Source: Trebouxia sp. TZW2008 (taxonomy: Eukaryota > Chlorophyta > Trebouxiophyceae > Trebouxiales > Trebouxiaceae). Taken from it: 64,000 bases of DNA. Shown here one piece after another: positions 9,729 to 20,548 of the stretch (within the stretch, counting starts at the first letter, position 1; each line of letters opens with the position of its first letter). Both the position numbers and the translations under genes were made by a program. The stretch is from positions 1 to 64,000 of the forward strand of contig BDIU01000326.1 of assembly GCA_002118135.1 (NCBI GenBank). The letters are read 5' to 3'. The notes beneath the pieces were generated by a model. That model had not been told where the DNA came from and ran no database searches. It saw only the letters and a program-made list of their open reading frames with translations.

Positions 9729-12149
9729 TCCCTCAGGTGCCCATCATCATCACCATCATTGTGTGCCATGTCAGTGTCCGTGCTGTCCTCATCAATATTG
9801 CTTTCACTGTATGATTTCAATCATCAGGTGAGGGCCCAAAGCACACACACACTCAATCAGCTACATTCATGCAAGCCCAAGTGCCTGGCAAGATGCAGTA
9901 GGTCTAGACAAGCAGTTTGTTCAACAGCAGATTGTCTGCTGCTGTGTCAATATCGCAACATGTTCTAGTTTGTTGCTGACAGTCGGTGGCTGTATATGTG
10001 CAACTCCCTCAGTGACTCAAGCTAGCTTCAGTCATGTGCCTCACGTGTTGATGCTGCTAGTCAAGTGCGCACAAGCAGCAATATGATAGTACAGTGGCTT
10101 TTGACACTTGCAAGGCACACAGCCAAGAGTTCACATGCAATCCCCTAATAATGTTACTGTCAAATTGATGGAGATACAGATTGCATGTGCAGACTACAGT
10201 GAGCATTTCAATGTGATGCTTTTGGCATCAAGTGGCGAGCAATGTTTCTATATGATTCAAGGCATCACTATGACCCATCGCAGATATTGCGCTTCTCCTG
10301 TTGTTGCAGACAATGTCTGGCTAGCAAAATTTCAAGCTTTGTCGTCAACAGCCATATGATGCCATTGGTATGCTCTCTGAGTGTCAAATGTTTTGCATTG
10401 CAGAGGCGAGCAAGCCGGACCTAGCACAGAAGGTGCAATACTTGCTGGTTGTGCAAAGCAAGGTGAGTGGGCTGATGTGCCCATCTTGCAAGCGTCATCT
10501 GATTGAACTAATTCTGTCATTCAATTACTAGCAACATTTACAAGTATCTAGACGTTGCCATCAACACAAAACAGCTTTGGTAGATTCAACTAAGCAGATG
10601 TTGCTGTGTATCTAATGTTTGCTGCCTGGGTTCTGTGATGAGGGCCTTGCCCGTTTTCACTGTTCCAGAGTTGCCTGTGGCACAGTTGTCGGTCAAAGGG
10701 ACAGGCATGCCCAGTGTGAATCTTGTATCAGTCAAGCTGGCCTCTTAGACTATACTTTTCTGACTGCAAGCATAGTTGGCTTGTGCCCTCAATAGCTTCA
10801 AGTTTAAATAGGCACCAGCAAGCTATATCAATACATTGTCTGGTCAAAGCAGCAGAAAGCGCTGCACAGTGTGTTGTTTGGCACATAACAGATGTACTTG
10901 AGAGCATGGGCTCATGAGAATGTGGACCTTCAGACGCATCAACCAGCATGTCATGAGCTACTGCAGCTGTGGCTACAGATCAAACTCAAATCGTTGACAA
11001 AAGCAGGTAAACATGTTATAAGCCAGTCTTGGCGCGTACGCTGTTGTACAGCCTGCTTCCTGCAAATAAAAGTGCTGACAATGGCTGAGCATGCAGAAGC
11101 CTAACAAAATGCTGAGTGTCATAAGGCTTAACAGCATGTTCTGTGTAAGGGACTGCTGTGACCGCACAACAGAGACCTTATCAGGCATCATCTCAGTCAT
11201 CATTGCTTTAATGTCCTAGGGCCTCTGTGAGGGACCACGTGCTAGCTTATCAGAAGTCATATTCACTGCAGGCATGTGCAACCGATCGAATCGAGACAGG
11301 ACACAACGACTAGAGCCTGACAACGGCATGCACGTGCACGCTGATTCTGTTGTGATACCGTAGTGACACTAATGTTTGTTGGGGCGGAAATTGCATTAAG
11401 TACTAAATGTTGTCGGCCACTCCAGGCAATTTTACGTTGATTTTCAATGCTCGTTGGGCCTGCCGTTGCTGCTGCAACATCGGCAATGAAACACATTGCA
11501 AGCATACAAATTTGGCTATGTAGCATCCACGTGCGTATAGCAAGTGATATGCAGCATAAAACCAGTCATTGCTGAGTCAAATGAGGCTATAATGACCATG
11601 TCTGGCTGGGTTTTCAACATGAGGTATCAAATAAAGGTTTTAAAGGTTGTCGGGCATGAGTAATAAGGGACGAGATCTAGCAAAATGGTATGCAACTGCG
11701 GCAAAGTGTGCAATTATCGCCATCGCACCTAAACCCTAAAGCATACAATAGAGACAACAGCATTGCCTTGCCCCACCACCTGTCAATCTATCTTGCACAC
11801 TTCTTGTAAGATTTGCTGTGCGTACAGTGGTTTCAACGATTAACGGTGTCACTTTGACACCATTACTGTCGGAAAACACTCTTGCAACGGGACCTCCAAG
11901 CTCAGCAGCTCGACACTCATTCCCTGCTAAGATGCAAAACTCTGAGTTACGCAGGATTTTGTCTACGTTTCTGGAAGCTGGGGCGTTACTCTACTGCACT
12001 AGGGTTGACAGATGAGTGCCTGTTTTCATACAATTAAACCTAGCAATTGGATTTACAGGGTTTTACTTATGCTCTTCCTGCTCAATAGGAAAACTCCGTG
12101 ACATGATCATGACATAACCCTGCAAATGCTTATTAATAGCAAATGGTCA
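9729..12149. other. Mostly non-coding, one possible exon
   Basis: After the stop of the kinase-like gene there is no convincing gene. One segment, 10404-10462 on the plus strand, sits between a ttgcag acceptor and a gtgagt donor and reads SKPDLAQKVQYLLVVQSK; a possible follow-on after 10668 reads LPVAQLSVKGTGMPSVNL. These could be a decayed gene or exons of an unrecognised one. The other short frames look like noise. Confidence 0.35.
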
Positions 12150-12870
12150 GCGGTCAAATAGGCAAACAAACAGAATCTTAAAGAAATCAGAACTCGACGT
12201 GTCTGCACGCAGAAAAGACCAATGTTATAACATATTTATGTCATTCTGTCAGAATCCTAGGGCCTTCAGTAGGTTTTCTGGCCCAACTATGCAGAAACTG
12301 CGTGCAGCTTCTGTGGGATCAGCACCACATCACTGTAGCGTCAGCGCCTGAACACTGGGTACAGCCTCTGCAGCCACAGCGTACAGCTGTCACTAGCTCT
12401 GCGTGCAGACACTTGAAAGTTTGTGTTTGAGTGTATTTTGTTAGAGTCCCAAGGTTGTGTACAAGGGGCAGTGCGTGTGTGCGACCCTGCTTAACATGGT
12501 ATTAGTAACCTTCTCAGCTCAGCAGGTTCCCACTCACTCTCTTCTGAGATCCTGAACACTGAGCAACCTCCCATTCTACAGACTTTTCTTGGGAAGATGG
12601 GAAGGTGGGGACTTACCACTCTACACTACTACTCTAAGTACTATGACAATAATAACAGTAGAAAAAAGAGTTAATGATATGGGAAACAGGTGTTGTAGGG
12701 TTTTGGACATGGTCAGAATCCCCCCTGCTTTCAGATTCAAAAAATATGGGAAGGTGCAGTGGTTTTTTCTAGTGATGCTCTCCCTGCTTAGTAATGCAAA
12801 ACTCATGACATAAACATGACATATCTCTGAAAACGCTTAGTAACAGCAAATGGTCAGTGGTCAGTGTATA
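12040..12870. repeat. Pair of direct repeats (about 12040-12160 and 12745-12870)
   Basis: Both copies contain GATGCTCT/TATGCTCT, CCCTGCTTAGTAATG-like sequence, CATGACATAA and AGCAAATGGTCAG(C/T)GGTCA in the same order. The right inverted repeat lies between them. They may be two copies of a short dispersed element or an internal duplication at the edge of the flanked block. Confidence 0.7.
12150..12425. repeat. Right copy of the long diverged inverted repeat
   Basis: Reverse-complement partner of 209-465. Read on the minus strand it gives the same ordered blocks, including GGCGCTGACGCTACAGT, GCTGATCCC, GGGCCAG and AGGATTCTGACAGAATGACATAA. It lies about 2.4 kb beyond the stop of the kinase-like gene. 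Confidence 0.7.
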
Positions 12871-12892
12871 TATATCAGGAAATTTGTTTTCT

Positions 12893-12975
12893 GTGTACAG
12901 CTGGAGCACTGCGAGGAATTAGCACCTCGCCACCTAGCTAGCAATGCTTTTTATCCCATATGCGCTCTGTAACAA
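12893..12975 (-). repeat. Dispersed short repeat, copy 1
   Basis: The reverse complement of this stretch reads GTTACAGAGCGCATATGGGA, then a TAAAAAGCATTGCTAGCTAG block and GCGAGGTGCTAATTCCTC. The same blocks occur in the plus orientation at 35990-36057, some 23 kb away. Confidence 0.8.
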
Positions 12976-13114
12976 CAGCTTTGCAGCCTTGACAGGACAT
13001 GCAGTGCATGATAGCCTGGTCAGCTGCTGGTCGCATACAACTTGCAAAAGGATAAATTTATGGTCAACGTCAGGATTGCCAGCCTTTTGTGTGGTTTTGG
13101 GTGACTTTCCTTCA

Positions 13115-14215
13115 TCAAGGCACCCAGCTCACATGTCGGTTCACTGCCTGTAACGCTCTGAACCCTGCTTGGCCAGATGCTTTGCGGATCATCTTGGGAA
13201 GCTTGCAGACAGCAGGCAACTGAACGTCATGCTGCAGGTGTGATGCGGCATCTGTCAAGCGGAAGAACTGAAGATTCTCAGCACGATCGTGCAAGGCATG
13301 ACGGTCAACGCATTGCTGGCAAATGATGCAGCTAGCTGACATTGCATAGCACGCACTGTCGGACATGCATGTAAATGCTCGCCTAAGGTCCAAAGTCAAA
13401 AGTGCGAAACTGGACTGGCATGATGCCATTGTAGTACTGCTTCCATAACTTGGCGCGCCACAGTGGCAGCAAAATGATGTGATGCGGGTCCAGCCTGGCG
13501 TCATGACGGCATCTACTTCTTCTTCATAATCCACAATGACACCATTGTTGGTTGAGTCATCCCTGTTCAGTAATGACGTTTGAGGCTTGTCAGGAATCAG
13601 GAGTAAGCGGATCCAGGCCTTAAGTACTGGGAGATCAAACGCCATGGGGGGCTGGTGCCAGATCTTCTCGTCATGCAGAGGTGATGCCAATATATGATCC
13701 CTGGGATTGCTCGCAAAGTACAGCGGTGGGGACAACTATAGCCCACATGGACTACAATGGAATTGTGCATACACTGCTCTGCATCCGCGTTGGTCTGCAG
13801 AGCTAGGAAGTGCTTAAACTTCGGTCTCTCACGGCTAGCCAGTTCCAGCAAGCCCCAGAGCAATATCACCGTCTTCAGCACCGTGTAGTGTGCTGCCGCG
13901 CTTGTTTTCGGAAGTCGCAACGCTTAAGCCGAGGTCGCTTGCACTGCCCAAGTACACTCGAGGAGGGTGCAGCCTTGCATAAAGAAGGTCACATCATCGT
14001 TCGTACACAGCAGCGTGTCACTGAAGACCCCACGCCTCAGCGCAGCACTTGCATCAGCTAGACTAGCGATTTCGCTAGGCACGGCGCCCGACGCCCCCTG
14101 AGTCACCGATTTCAACAAAGGCTGCAAACTAGTACCGTATTGCAAAGCTCGGCGCGACCTCAGATCGCCCACCTAGCAGCCCTAAACGCGCCAGCAGGTG
14201 ATTCTCAGCCTCCAT
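13115..14215 (-). CDS. Unidentified multi-exon gene, cysteine-rich C-terminal part
   Basis: The segment from about 13735 to 13115 is open for some 200 residues. It contains DLPVLKAWIRLLLIPDKP, an acidic loop, several Cys (SFCCHCGAP, SASCIICQQCVDRH) and ends QAVNRHVSWVP. Upstream, about 13920-13770 reads AAHYTVLKTVILLWGLLELA, a hydrophobic helix, followed by RERPKFKHFLALQTNADAEQ. About 14170-13930 is open as well (GVFSDTLLCTNDDVTFFMQG). An ATG at 14215 begins MEAENHLLARLGLLG but is not in frame with the next segment by any intron I could place. I do not recognise the family. The start faces the WW gene start at 14391, so the two may share a promoter. Confidence 0.4.
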
Positions 14216-14390
14216 CACAGCACCCTGCAGCCCACAGCAGGTCATGTCATCTTTGACGTTTTGATCAGCAGACACTGCAGCTGCGCGCCCGGCTTGTCTG
14301 CGACGTGACACCAATCATTGCCTTTGCAGGTGCATACTGCGTACTACTCTCCATCAGCATCGAGTTGACTTTGGCCAGCGACGCTCGCCT

Positions 14391-16304
14391 ATGGCCGACG
14401 TTGGCAGTCCTGCAAGCTGCCTCAACACTCCTCTACCAACACTGCCTCAGGTAGCACTGCAGAAGCAACCATATGCATGCATCTTGCCCCACATGATAAC
14501 ATGCAGCACAGGGAAAGCCTCACTGGCAGTGCGCCATCAAACTTTTGTGTCACTTTGCTGCAGATTGACAAGACAGGCTTGCTTGAGACTATTGCAAGCA
14601 TGACCAGTCACCCTTCTCAATCCATGTCCTCCACCACAATCACAGTGCAAGCAGAGGCTGCTTTGGATCCATACCGCTTCAATATGTTCATGGCTGACCT
14701 GCTATCAGAGCACGGCAAGCAGATCACACATATGGCTGGCACACTCAACGTTCAGGTAGGCTTGCATGCTCATACTGACCAGACTTCCAGGCTGCCTCTA
14801 TACACAGATCCCAACATGAATGGCATCCCAATGGCATAGACTGTTCTGGTTGCTGACGCAAGTGTCAGAACTGAGTCCTTTGCATACTGCTGTCAATGGC
14901 ATCAAAGCCTGCACAAGCATCCGTGCATGGGCTGTAATACATGTACAATGTATACCTTGTAATGAAATGAGCAGTTACACCTTGTAATCGCTGGACATAC
15001 GCATGACACTGGATTGCAGTGTACTGGGATGATGCTACAACTCCTGTCAGAAAGGCCTGACACTGTTTGCACTGCTGCAGGTTACCAATGAAGTCACACG
15101 CCATTTCAAGATTGAGGGTGCACAGCAGACTGTCAGATTTGGACCCTGCAGCCCATCTGCAAAGAGTAACGCACGCACTCACAGCTCCCTCAGCTTCACA
15201 GGGCTGGATCTGCTCCAACAGGTCAATTCAACCTTTCTTCCCCTGTCAAGTTGCATGTTTGCTGTGCTTCAGACAGCAGCCATCATGCCAGTTTCTTGCA
15301 ATGCACCACCTCTGCTGCACTCAGCTGTACAAAACATACACAGCTTGACAGGGCTACAGCTTGCTCAACATGTTGGCCTGCGTTGGCATTTTGATAAAGC
15401 AGCAGCAGTTCTGTTCCAGTACAGCAAGCAAGCGCACTGCATGCGTTTGGTAGCTGCCTTGCGTCAGCTTCTCAGCTTCACGTGTGGCAATAGCTGATGC
15501 ATTGCACACCACCAGTCACTATCTGGTGAGTGTGTGTTGTCAACACATTATCTCGACTGGAGTGCTGTTGCATTGCAGGAGCTTCAGGAAGCTTTGAACA
15601 CCTGTCTCTGGCAGGCGCTACCAACAGGCTGGACTGAGTACTTCTCTGGTCAGCGCCCCTTCTATGTCCACCATGCTACTGCTGCAAAGCAGTGGCAGCG
15701 CCCTGCTTCTTCTTCCCAGTCCACTCAGTCCACTCAGGTTTTGCCACCCAGCCAGGTTCTACCATCAGCACAGCTGACTCAGACTCACGAGGCCTCAGAC
15801 AGACTGCCACAAGCTAGTGTTCAGGGCACAGCTCCATCAGACAATGCCTCAGCACAGCAAATGCCATTTGAGGGATATGTGTCTGTCAGTGAGTTAGACA
15901 GTAAGCCAGCTGCAGTGTCTGTCTGTGCTGTACCTGCAACTGAAACCCCAAGCAGAAGGTTCAGCAGGTCAATGTCTGGGACAAAGCAGCTTCAAAGTCA
16001 CCTCCCCGCAGACAGAAGGGAGTTTGATGGACAGTTTGCTCAGGCACCGTCAACATCTCTGCCTGCGCTGCAGCGCTCTGCACTGTTTGAAGCACAGCTC
16101 AGCAGGCCGTACAAAGCAAAGCGTGCCAGATCAGACAGCACCCCTGTGGTGTTTCGTCAGGCCAGGCCCTCAAAGCTATCAGCAGCTGCAATGCGCAGTA
16201 AGCAGGACCTGTGGCAGGCGTTGCTTCGCTGCAATGGCATGCAATGGCCATCAGCAAGCCCTACTGCCCTCACAAGCCCATGGCTCACAACTCTGAGCTT
16301 CTGA
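14391..16304 (+). CDS. WW-domain protein with disordered Ser/Gln-rich tail
   Basis: Four exons keep frame: 14391-14450, 14564-14755, 15081-15221 and 15579-16304, giving about 372 residues. The first three exons encode a region I do not recognise (DPYRFNMFMADLLSEHGKQI, HFKIEGAQQTVRFG). Residues about 145-173 are a WW domain: LPTGW, then an RPFYVHHATAAKQWQRP end, with both signature tryptophans (about residues 149 and 170) and the closing proline. WW domains bind proline-rich or phosphorylated Ser-Pro partners. After it comes a long Ser, Gln and Thr-rich region, then a basic patch (RPYKAKRARSD) that could be a nuclear localisation signal. The partner is unknown. A second WW protein gene lies 4-6 kb away at 20549-22047, but with a different architecture. 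Confidence 0.75.
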
Positions 16305-17396
16305 GTGTTGTCATCCAGACCATTCTGTGGCAAATGACTCTCAACTTGTAGCAGTATCAATGGCAGAGAACCTCAGCAGCACTCCGGCGTAGGCTCAAGC
16401 AAGTATGGAGAGTAAGAAACTGGCTGTTTGAAGCAATGAGCAAGTCAGGCAGTCTTGGCATGTAGGTGTACAGTTTGGGCTCGTCATTCAGAACATTTTG
16501 TGAGTGGGCTGCTGCCTTTCTGTCCCATTTTGAACATCTGCCAGTATGCTGATGCCCCTTGCCCTTTCTTGCAAGCGTCAAGCTATTGAGCATAGTCAGG
16601 TTGGACCACTAGACGGCATCACTGTATTCTGTCCCTGCTGATATTGAACGGCATATGTATATTAGCAGCTTCTTATGCAAAGTTGCAGAGTGTCAAGTCC
16701 TAGTGGAAGTCCTGTAATATATTTACGCTAAAACATTCTCTGCTTGGAACGCATGCGCAACAAGTCTGCATGTTGACTCTTGCACGCAGTGACAGTCAAA
16801 GGTGCAATGATACCCAAGTGAACTGGTGATCATTACAAGCAGCCCTCATGTGCTCTCTGTGCTCTCCAAACCTGAGTCAAAACAAGCTGCTGTGCATGGC
16901 TGTGTCCTGCATGCATGTGTAACATAGGTTGCGATGGGGACTTGCTTGCAAGTCTGCGTTCAATTGATTGGCTCATGCTTATCTTAATTGCATGATCATA
17001 AGCTTTCCTTGCCATTCCTGATACGGGCTCAACAAGTTGCAGGTCTGCGCATGAACTCTCACACAAGTTGCCACAAATGTGGTCGTAAATAGCTGCATAC
17101 ACACTGTTCAGACCGTTCCAAGATCGAAAGGGGTCAAAATGGTCCCAGGGGCGCTGGGACCCGAGACAAAAGCAAATTGGTCAGCTCTAGCTAACGCAAC
17201 CATCGCCATCTTGGCAATGCGCAAAAGCAGCTAACGCAGATCGGTCGCGCTTGCGTACGGCGTCGACCTTTGCACCTGCATCTGGCAAAGCAGGGTCTAG
17301 TTGGACTGCACTGCACGAGCTTCTGTTGGTTGGAGACTTGACCTAGCCTGTCGAGTGAGCGGTGACGCCTACCTGACAGCGTACACAGATCGTAGC
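16305..17396. other. Intergenic, nothing recognised
   Basis: No supported gene. A TGTAA motif, the usual green-algal polyadenylation signal, occurs near 16712, about 400 bases after the WW gene stop. It would fit a long 3' untranslated region but is too short to prove it. Confidence 0.4.
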
Positions 17397-18062
17397 ATGT
17401 ACGACGCACACTACGGCGCGCCAGCAGCATCGTCTACGGTGGTATATCGGAGCCAAGAACCTATTTTGTCTTCTACTCCCATCTTGCAGTCACAGCAAGC
17501 ACCGGGGTATCAGCGGCCATTCAAGCAGCGAGGGGCACCAGATGGGATGTTCAAGCAAGCGAATGAGCTTTTCCAGCAGATCCCGCGGCCAAGCATTACT
17601 TTGCCTGCAATAGGCTTGCTTTTAATCCTTTTAAACCACCTGGGTGCACTCTTTCGGCTACTGTTTCGCGTGGGTTTCATTGATTGTGCAGCTATTGCAT
17701 GCGTTATTGTTGGAGCCACAATTGCCACACAGCACCTCAGGGTGTACTTGCGACAGGCAACACAGAGCGCAGTCACACAATTGCTCCAAATGGCAGACAG
17801 CAAGGTCATGTTGACAAAGATTGCCGAAGTTGCGAACTCACATCCAGCGCCTGCACAGTGGTTAGAAATGTATATCACAATGGTTGGTGACATCAGTGGG
17901 TTGCATCAAGAGAATGTGAAGATGCGCACAATCATGGCAGGCATGCAAGCAGACATTGACCATCTCAAGTCAAAGGGTAAATACATTCACCCAGTAAGGA
18001 CCATGTACAGAGCAGTTTCTGGCCACAACAAGAAAGATCAGCCTGGTGGGATTCCTGAATAG
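17397..18062 (+). CDS. Two-helix membrane protein with C-terminal coiled coil, unknown
   Basis: A single-exon frame of 221 residues from the ATG at 17397 (MYDAHYGAPAASS); the same frame is open upstream but has no earlier ATG. After a Ser/Gln-rich N-terminus (about residues 1-70) come two hydrophobic stretches, ITLPAIGLLLILLNHLGALF and DCAAIACVIVGATIATQ, separated by RLLFRVGFI. Next is an amphipathic helix (YLRQATQSAVTQLLQMADS) and near the end a likely coiled coil (LHQENVKMRTIMAGMQADI). The tail is basic. The hairpin of two helices followed by amphipathic helices resembles membrane-shaping hairpin proteins of the endoplasmic reticulum or peroxisome, but no signature confirms this. Confidence 0.6.
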   Translation: MYDAHYGAPAASSTVVYRSQEPILSSTPILQSQQAPGYQRPFKQRGAPDGMFKQANELFQQIPRPSITLPAIGLLLILLNHLGALFRLLFRVGFIDCAAIACVIVGATIATQHLRVYLRQATQSAVTQLLQMADSKVMLTKIAEVANSHPAPAQWLEMYITMVGDISGLHQENVKMRTIMAGMQADIDHLKSKGKYIHPVRTMYRAVSGHNKKDQPGGIPE

Positions 18063-18916
18063 TTGGTCCTCTGTTACACAGTCCTGCGGGAACTTAGCTG
18101 AACGTCCTGTATCATGCTATGAGTTGAACAGTCTGGTCAAGTCTGCTGTCTGGCTGATCTGTCTTCAAAGAAATTTCTACAGACCTGTGTTTGACCTAGC
18201 TAAGTTTATTGTTGTTAGACAAGCTGTGGCAATCAGCAAAGCTGTACTGCATCAGCATGTTTAGCAATGCGCAACATTGTCTGATCATTGCAGAGAGGGT
18301 GCGTGTTGTGTGTCCACGCACAGACTGTTGATGTGTACACTCTTGTCGCAAAATGTCGACACTGAATACAGGTATTGTCACAATGCGTCAAGGGAGTTTT
18401 GCGTGAAAGCGTAGTCACCAAGTTTTCCTTATGGTATTATGCAAGCTGTTTGCAGCAGTGCTGCTCATGTACTAGTCCTGAACGCATATGCTTAATAATT
18501 AGTTCTCGTATACAAGCGCAAGTACCACTATGAGTATTGTACTGAACATCGCAACCCCAAGCACATTATCATCTCTGTACTATTCATTTGTGTGATAAAT
18601 GCATTTCTGGCAGAGACCACGAAAGGCTTGCTACTGTGACTCGCTGCTCTCTTGAAAGTTGTTGAGAATGTCACATGCACGAGCACACAAAAACAGAGAA
18701 GGCTAAGAAAAGAAAGGTCTACGCCTTCGAGACCCTCCATTACTAAAAACAGCTTGGAATTGCAAAACCATATTAGCTGACTTGACACTGATACGCCGTT
18801 TGCAGCCCAAGCTTGCTAATCCATTCAAAGTCATCCAGCAAGTCCAAAAAGCACAAAAGATATGCTACAAAACAGCAGCATGCAACAGCTAGCAAGTTGT
18901 AAGAAGCACAAAAGAC
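18063..18916. other. Intergenic, nothing firm
   Basis: No supported gene. A fragment reading PKLANPFKVIQQVQKAQKI follows a tttgcag at about 18806 on the plus strand and could be an exon leading into 18917-19171. Confidence 0.3.
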
Positions 18917-19171
18917 ATGCTAAAAATCAGCAGCGTGCAACAGCCATTGCAGGCTGGAGCTGCTGACCAGCCCACGCCTCTACTGCATAGCCTGATAGAC
19001 TGCATACAGGCTGCGCTTGCAGAGCTGCCGGCCAAAGCAAGAGGTGGTGAATCTGGCAGGTTGCAGCATCTGCAGCTGGTGTCATGGAGGTTGCAAGAGA
19101 GGCTCATACTTGGCTGCCTGAAGGCTTTGGCTGAAGGGAGTCTTGCTCCATCTGATCCCGTTTGGCCATGA
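18917..19171 (+). CDS. Possible terminal exon of an unidentified plus-strand gene
   Basis: This plus-strand frame reads LLHSLIDCIQAALAELPAKA, then LQHLQLVSWRLQERLILGCL and a stop soon after. The spacing of Leu, Ile and Ala suggests two amphipathic helices. An acceptor-like cattgcag lies at 18943-18950, so coding may begin there with upstream exons. No family was recognised. It is kept because its composition is protein-like and unlike the noise frames around it. Confidence 0.3.
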   Translation: MLKISSVQQPLQAGAADQPTPLLHSLIDCIQAALAELPAKARGGESGRLQHLQLVSWRLQERLILGCLKALAEGSLAPSDPVWP

Positions 19172-19699
19172 ACTGCATGTGCAACATCCACGTGTAGCTT
19201 GTGCACTGTTTCTTGATTTGATGACTTGGAGACACCCAAAACCAGCTATTATGAGCAAGCTCCAAAAGGTTGCCGACATCAGGCATTGTACATTGTAGCA
19301 GCATGTGCACTGCCGGGGCAATTGAGGCAAGACCCTTGCGCTTGGAGATATACCTTGTCAACAACTTGGTGGACTGCATCTCTGCCAGAAACAATTAATC
19401 GGCTGACCTGCACAGGCATGATTTGACCCTTTGCAAACAGTTTATGCAATGTGATATGTACAGGAACAGCAGTATCGCTTAAAATTTTGAAGAAAGTCCA
19501 TGTGAAATGTAGGATTGTGCTGAACAGCCATATCTCTGTGTGCAATCAGCCATCTCGGAACAGGTGACAGCTTGTCATGTGCTGTCAAGCAGCTAGGCAT
19601 ATGTGAGCACACATGCTGCAGCTTGCTAGCAAAGACAACAATCTGAAAGCTTTGTTGTCTTAAGCAGCAGCAGTTCACTCACAAGCTCAGGGTCTTGTT

Positions 19700-20284
19700 C
19701 ATGCCTAGCAAGTTCAAACTCCTGCCTAGCACTTTCGCGCAAAACATCACGCCTGCAAAGACATGCAGAAAAATCAGACTAGAATCGCAGAAGGCAGGAG
19801 TAAAGCTCAGCGAGAGACTGTGCACAACATTTTAAAGCACGGACATCAGCTTGACAATGCATAAACAGCTTACCATGGCTTGTTTTGTTCATTTTGCCAC
19901 ACAAAAAGACGTGAGTATCTCCATATATGGCGATATCTGAATTGCAGCAAAGACCATAACTTGTGTGGTGACCCTCTTGGATGATCTGCCAGGCAGGCAG
20001 TGGCAATGCTTTGAGTAGGAGCCTACAGTGCTATTGCTTCACTGCGAGTTGTTTGAAGCTGGCGACCTGTGCTGTCCTTGTGCCTATACCCCTTTTCCTG
20101 TGCTGGAATGTGAAAATGTCACATTCCCTTTCCCCCTGTAAGCATTGAGCGTCTGGCATATTAGCAAGTCGTAGCTTACGATGGTGCGACCCAGCAGGTG
20201 ATCAAGATCAGTGTTCAGTCCTCGGTTTTGCTGACTGATTGCTGTCAGACCGTGGCGAAGTGCATGTCTCGTTGAGCCGGACAT
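19700..20284 (-). CDS. Small minus-strand gene, LYR-like helix possible
   Basis: Exon 1 starts at the ATG at 20284 and reads MSGSTRHALRHGLTAISQQN to a gtaagc donor after GRTI. A later segment (about 19756 to 19700) follows tttgcag and reads RDVLRESARQEFELARHEQD, then PEL and a gtgagt donor. The R-x-x-F and D-P-E-L pattern resembles the C-terminal helix of LYR-motif mitochondrial proteins, but the LYR tripeptide itself was not found. A middle exon at about 20020-19870 is uncertain. The start lies 264 bases from the start of the KH-WW gene on the other strand. Confidence 0.35.
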
Positions 20285-20548
20285 GTTACATCGGCCCTTT
20301 GATCATCAGAATTGTCTGGGGCTGAGCACCTTCACTCAACTGACTCTGCGTTTGTAAGCTTGGCATACCACCTTCTGCTCAGAATCCTGACTCACATTAC
20401 TAACCGCGTGCATAAGGCTGCAAATCGACTGTAATTTGGCGTAAATGGTGTGTAATACGGTGCCAGCTCGGTAAAGCACTCTGGCAATACAAGATCTCTG
20501 TCTGAGTGTGCCGACACCGCAATAATAACAGCCTGTGGTAGGCGTTGT
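20285..20548. promoter_or_regulatory. Probable shared divergent promoter
   Basis: This 264-base interval separates the minus-strand ATG at 20284 from the plus-strand ATG at 20549. Both genes must begin transcription in or near it. No specific element was identified. Confidence 0.35.

Noticed and set aside
4926..11740. Possible internal telomere or chromosome end
   Set aside because: Only two very short CCCTAAA runs, 6.8 kb apart, with ordinary genes on both sides.
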